From Taenia hydatigena (Eukaryota; Platyhelminthes; Cestoda; Cyclophyllidea; Taeniidae): 64,000 nucleotides of DNA. The notes under the pieces are model-generated. The model saw only the letters and a list, made by a program, of their open reading frames with translations, ran no database searches and was not told where the DNA came from. The position numbers and the translations under genes are program-made. Shown here piece by piece: positions 60,901 through 64,000 of this stretch; the first letter of the stretch is position 1, and each line of letters begins with the position of its first letter. Location: contig JADWOT020000001.1 in assembly GCA_036345935.2 (NCBI GenBank), positions 26,383,232 to 26,447,231 on the forward strand. The letters run 5' to 3'.

Positions 60901-63900
60901 TTTTTTACATGGACTGAGGAAAAATTGGGTTGGCAGTGCGATGAGAAAATTGCAGTCGCTTTTGCGGGTGGTAGCGGAGTTTTGCGTTAACCTCTCACGC
61001 TGAGTGAGTGAGGCGAGTCGTAGGATTTTAAGCTAATGGGCAGGACAAACTATCCTTTTGTATCACATTAATTTTTAAAACAGTGCTTTTTTGAGTGTGG
61101 TGTGCTACTTGTCCTTTCAAATCGGGAGTGTAGATGCTTTATTCACCTTTTCCACATTAAAGAAAGTCGCAAAATAAAGGAGAGCGTCTTGGTCACCTCT
61201 GAGAAAAGACGTATGAGGAGTTTTCAAGTATTTGGTGTAATTTCACTCACAAGATTTAACTGTGTAGGTTTAAGATGGGTGCAAAGTAGATAAGTGTTTC
61301 CGGAAAATGCTCACTCGTTCCAAAATTTGGGTAAACTTGATGAATTCGGCATTCATTTATATGCAGGAGGTATAAATGGTAATTTGTCCCTCAACACTAA
61401 CGCTTGACCTTTCTTGTTTAAATCGACAAATTGACAATTTGTAACCATTTTTCTCATTTGTTGAAATAAGTTCAGAAGCTCATATTTGTCGACACTTGAG
61501 GAGTAACGCTCACTCTTAGTCATTTTTTGTTTATAGTAAATTTTATAAGGAAATTATGGGACAACCAAGTAAGTCTGTTCAATTTTTATGGCAAGAGCTT
61601 AAAACAGGGAAAATGCTACGGAAGGGTTTTAGGAACTATGCAACTTGTCCGATGAAGTAATTACCAGTGCGACTTAAATTCCTTACCTTGCGAGATAGGG
61701 TGTGGGTGCAAATTCCACTTCAATAAAACCTTTTTAATGCTGCAAAAACCCAACCTTATCCGCCTCTCTCTCCGTTTTACTTTTGTTTCCCACCTGACCA
61801 CTTCATGGGTGGTCGCATGTTTGTCTAACCCCAAGGGAAAGGTGTTTCCTCCCACTCGTCTCCCTTTTCATCGTCCTAACCAAAGTCAGACCCTTCTCAC
61901 GAGGCGGTTTTTAGCCATGAGAGGGGTTGAGAACTCGCGTTGCCTTACAAAAATTAGAAGTGGATTTCAGTCCATGTAGCTTGTTCTTGCATTTTAGCTC
62001 CGCCTTTTCTAAAAATTAAACAATTTCGTCTGGAAATGGAATTGCAAGTGCTATAGGTTTTTGGCTGGAGTATTAAATTAACGATGGAGAACAAATACAC
62101 AAGGAACATTTCGCATCACGTGTCGCCAAACGAACCTAAAAAGGACGCATTTTATTAAAGTACACGAAATTAACGAATAAAGAGCGAGTAGATGGTCTTT
62201 GAACTTTGCTGCCTCTTTTATGGTAGTGTATGACAGTGGGGTGGGGTTCTGTTACATGGCTTTCATCACGACTTTCCCATCTAATTTGATATGGATGTAA
62301 AACCGAGTGCTCTGTCACCCGTTTTTGACATTGCTTTCAGTAGCACTTCTGTTGTGTCGTGCTCATTCATAGGACATCAGTCTCTATACAGTCTTTCTTT
62401 AATTCCTTTTCGGACAATTTCTTTTCCACAAACTCGTTTCGTCAAGCATCAATTCAGGCCTATTTAACCAAATCTTATGAGATGAATATCCGACAAAGAA
62501 AGTCACACTGATGAAATTTTTGCTCTATCCACGCTTCAAAACGCCTAAACATCAAAAGTTGCACAGATTTGTCCAGATACAGGAGGTCACTGCAACAAGG
62601 TGCATTGGGAAGCGTTACCTGATGAGAGCGCCCTCTTCTGTACGGTCGAAAAAAACCAAACGACCTTAGCAAAAAAAACTAGAAGGTGGCCTTTTGACCT
62701 TGCATTGGCACCAAATTGTGGTGACCTAAGTCATCTCGTTGCTCTCACAGCGTCCACTAGCATGGAAAAGGACCAATTTTACTGCATAGAAGGCCGGGGA
62801 TGCCGTGCTATTAAACTCCAGCGAATTTAAGAGTCTCCTTTATTTAATGCTCTTTCAAAGCATTTACAGTCACTTGATAGTCTTTTTACAAATTAAATTT
62901 GTAGTTTCAGATCGTTAGTCCTCTTCCTTGACGCATATATACCTAGCGTCACTTATCTGTGACGTCAGCAGACAAATTGTTAAATGCTCTTGAAGTGTCC
63001 TTTTAGCACTCTCAGTATCACATAAGAGTTTTGAACGTCCAAAATATTGGTCAAAGTGGACGTAAATTTGCCATATATTACTGCTGATACCCCACTCCCT
63101 CACTTTGGCACACGACATTTCCTGTAAAGGGTCTAATAAAATAAACGCACTTTAATCTGCTGTTATTTATAGAGGACCGATTTTATTTGTGGAAAAGATA
63201 TCTATAACCTTGCAAGAATGACAAAATTATAGCAAGTGAAGTAAGATTTTGCATGCTATCGAACCCTTCCCTATGCTTTAATTGCCCTTCTTCCCCTTCT
63301 TTTGCTCCCTCGAATCCACTGGGATCGGAAGGAGGCGAGGGATTAGTTTGCAAGCCATACTAAATTATAAATTAGGAACGCTGTTTTTGGGGTTCAGTAA
63401 AGTTGTGTTGTGGCTATGAATAGGGCAGCAATAAAGCAATGTGATTCATCTCGTGGAGAATCAAAGAGAAGCTGACTTTGCCGAGGGAACTTTTAGCCTG
63501 TAGTTCACTTTATTCCCTGCCAGCTATCCAACGGGTGTACCTTCTTCAGCTCCGCAGGTTCAAATTCGTTTTTCAGAACGGAAGCCTTTATCCGAGTCAC
63601 TGACTGACTTAATATTTGCTCGCCCCAAAGTACCGTCAGAGCCACCGGAAAACCTCGAGGGCGAGGGTGGGCTAATTGTCGATGCAGAGGAGAGGCAGAA
63701 GATTGGTGGCCTGAATGCTTTACCTAGGAGAAAAGAAAACAATTGAAGAGTTAAATATGCACTCCAATCTCCATTCCCTTTGGACATATCTTGCCTAGCA
63801 AGTAAACGGTCTTACTCATTTGCTTTACAGAGTGGACTGAATGCTCTCCATTTGGCCTCCAAGGAGGGTCACGTGGAGATTGTCCGGGAGCTTCTTCGCC

Positions 63901-64000
63901 GTCACATAGACGTCAATCAACCAACCCACAAAGGTAACACTGCACTTCACATCGCCAGTCTGGCTGGTCAATTTGAGGTGGCCAAGGTGCTGATTGAAAA
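57966..64000 (+). CDS. Ankyrin, N-terminal ankyrin-repeat exons (partial)
   Basis: Two exons are clear: 57966-58070 (35 codons) and 63831-64000 (runs off the window). They read [18 protein letters not shown] then GIDINTCNA, joined in phase 0 to [22 protein letters not shown], with [21 protein letters not shown] at the edge. This is the start of the ankyrin-repeat array of ANK1/2/3-type ankyrins, and the exon boundary after NTCN- matches the human genes. Ankyrins tether membrane proteins to the spectrin skeleton. The intron between the exons is 5.8 kb. No ATG exon was identified. The exon opens in phase 0 directly at its acceptor (57965), so either a short upstream exon or a spliced-leader AUG could start the protein. 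The call is firm; the start is unknown. Confidence 0.85.
60572..60602. repeat. (GT)n microsatellite
   Basis: About 11 uninterrupted GT units then GCATGTGTG, within the ankyrin intron. Confidence 0.95.
63558..63752 (+). other. Candidate optional or alternative ankyrin exon
   Basis: After a good acceptor (CTTCTTCAGCTCCGCAG at 63541-63557) a phase-0 frame stays open for about 63 codons, with a protein-like, acidic/proline content ([20 protein letters not shown], then [13 protein letters not shown]). No strong in-phase donor is found before the TGA at about 63747: GTACCG after CGCCCCAAA and GTCGAT are possible but weak. It might be a terminal exon of a short isoform, a phase-0 cassette between ankyrin repeats, or chance. 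Confidence 0.3.

Larger units (their letters stand above)
58071..63830. other. Ankyrin first large intron
   Basis: 5.76 kb. Only short reading frames without recognisable domains, a (TG)n run at 60572 and one candidate exon at 63558. No LTR copy was recognised here, unlike the flanking region. Confidence 0.55.

Noticed and set aside
1..64000. CRISPR arrays, bacterial operons, riboswitches
   Set aside because: The genes are spliced eukaryotic genes and no regularly spaced direct repeats are seen. Repeated segments are LTRs or simple repeats.

Overview
The window is eukaryotic and most likely from a parasitic flatworm, probably a cestode. All protein genes are broken into small, phase-consistent exons with GT-AG introns from about 43 bp to several kb. 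Splice acceptors lie within a few bases of several start codons, as expected for spliced-leader trans-splicing. The repeats are short LTR elements of the TRIM type, known from taeniid tapeworms, plus a decayed Ty3/gypsy element. Taxonomy is inferred from these traits only.

Layout, left to right. Positions 1-5462 hold no recognised gene, apart from simple repeats and an inverted, frameshifted copy of one NPC1 exon (4807-4941). A Niemann-Pick C1-like gene runs on the minus strand from 17873 down to 5463; its 12 visible exons end just after the sterol-sensing domain. Positions 18482-20855 are a cluster of TRIM elements: one complete and one rearranged. A five-exon UMP-CMP kinase gene lies on the minus strand (26310-21198). 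Next come a solo LTR, a degenerate Ty3/gypsy element (28161-32469) and another LTR. On the plus strand follow an RBM28/Nop4-like gene (33407-37021), a second and complete NPC1 gene with 19 exons (37831-45159), more solo LTRs (46023-47420), a 15-exon gene resembling QRICH2/C16orf96 (47860-54671), two further LTRs, and the first ankyrin repeats of an ankyrin gene that leaves the right edge (57966-64000).

The genes do not form an operon or a single pathway. The two NPC1 paralogues are the main theme. They are divergently oriented about 20 kb apart, largely share exon boundaries, and have diverged in the N-terminal domain, the linker and a sterol-domain loop. NPC1 exports sterol from lysosomes, and flatworms cannot make sterols, so a paralogue pair is biologically plausible. 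The plus-strand NPC1 has no in-frame ATG in its first exon, but its reading frame begins exactly at the splice acceptor. A start codon donated by the flatworm spliced leader would therefore fit. All exon coordinates were derived by hand from splice consensus, frame and family similarity.
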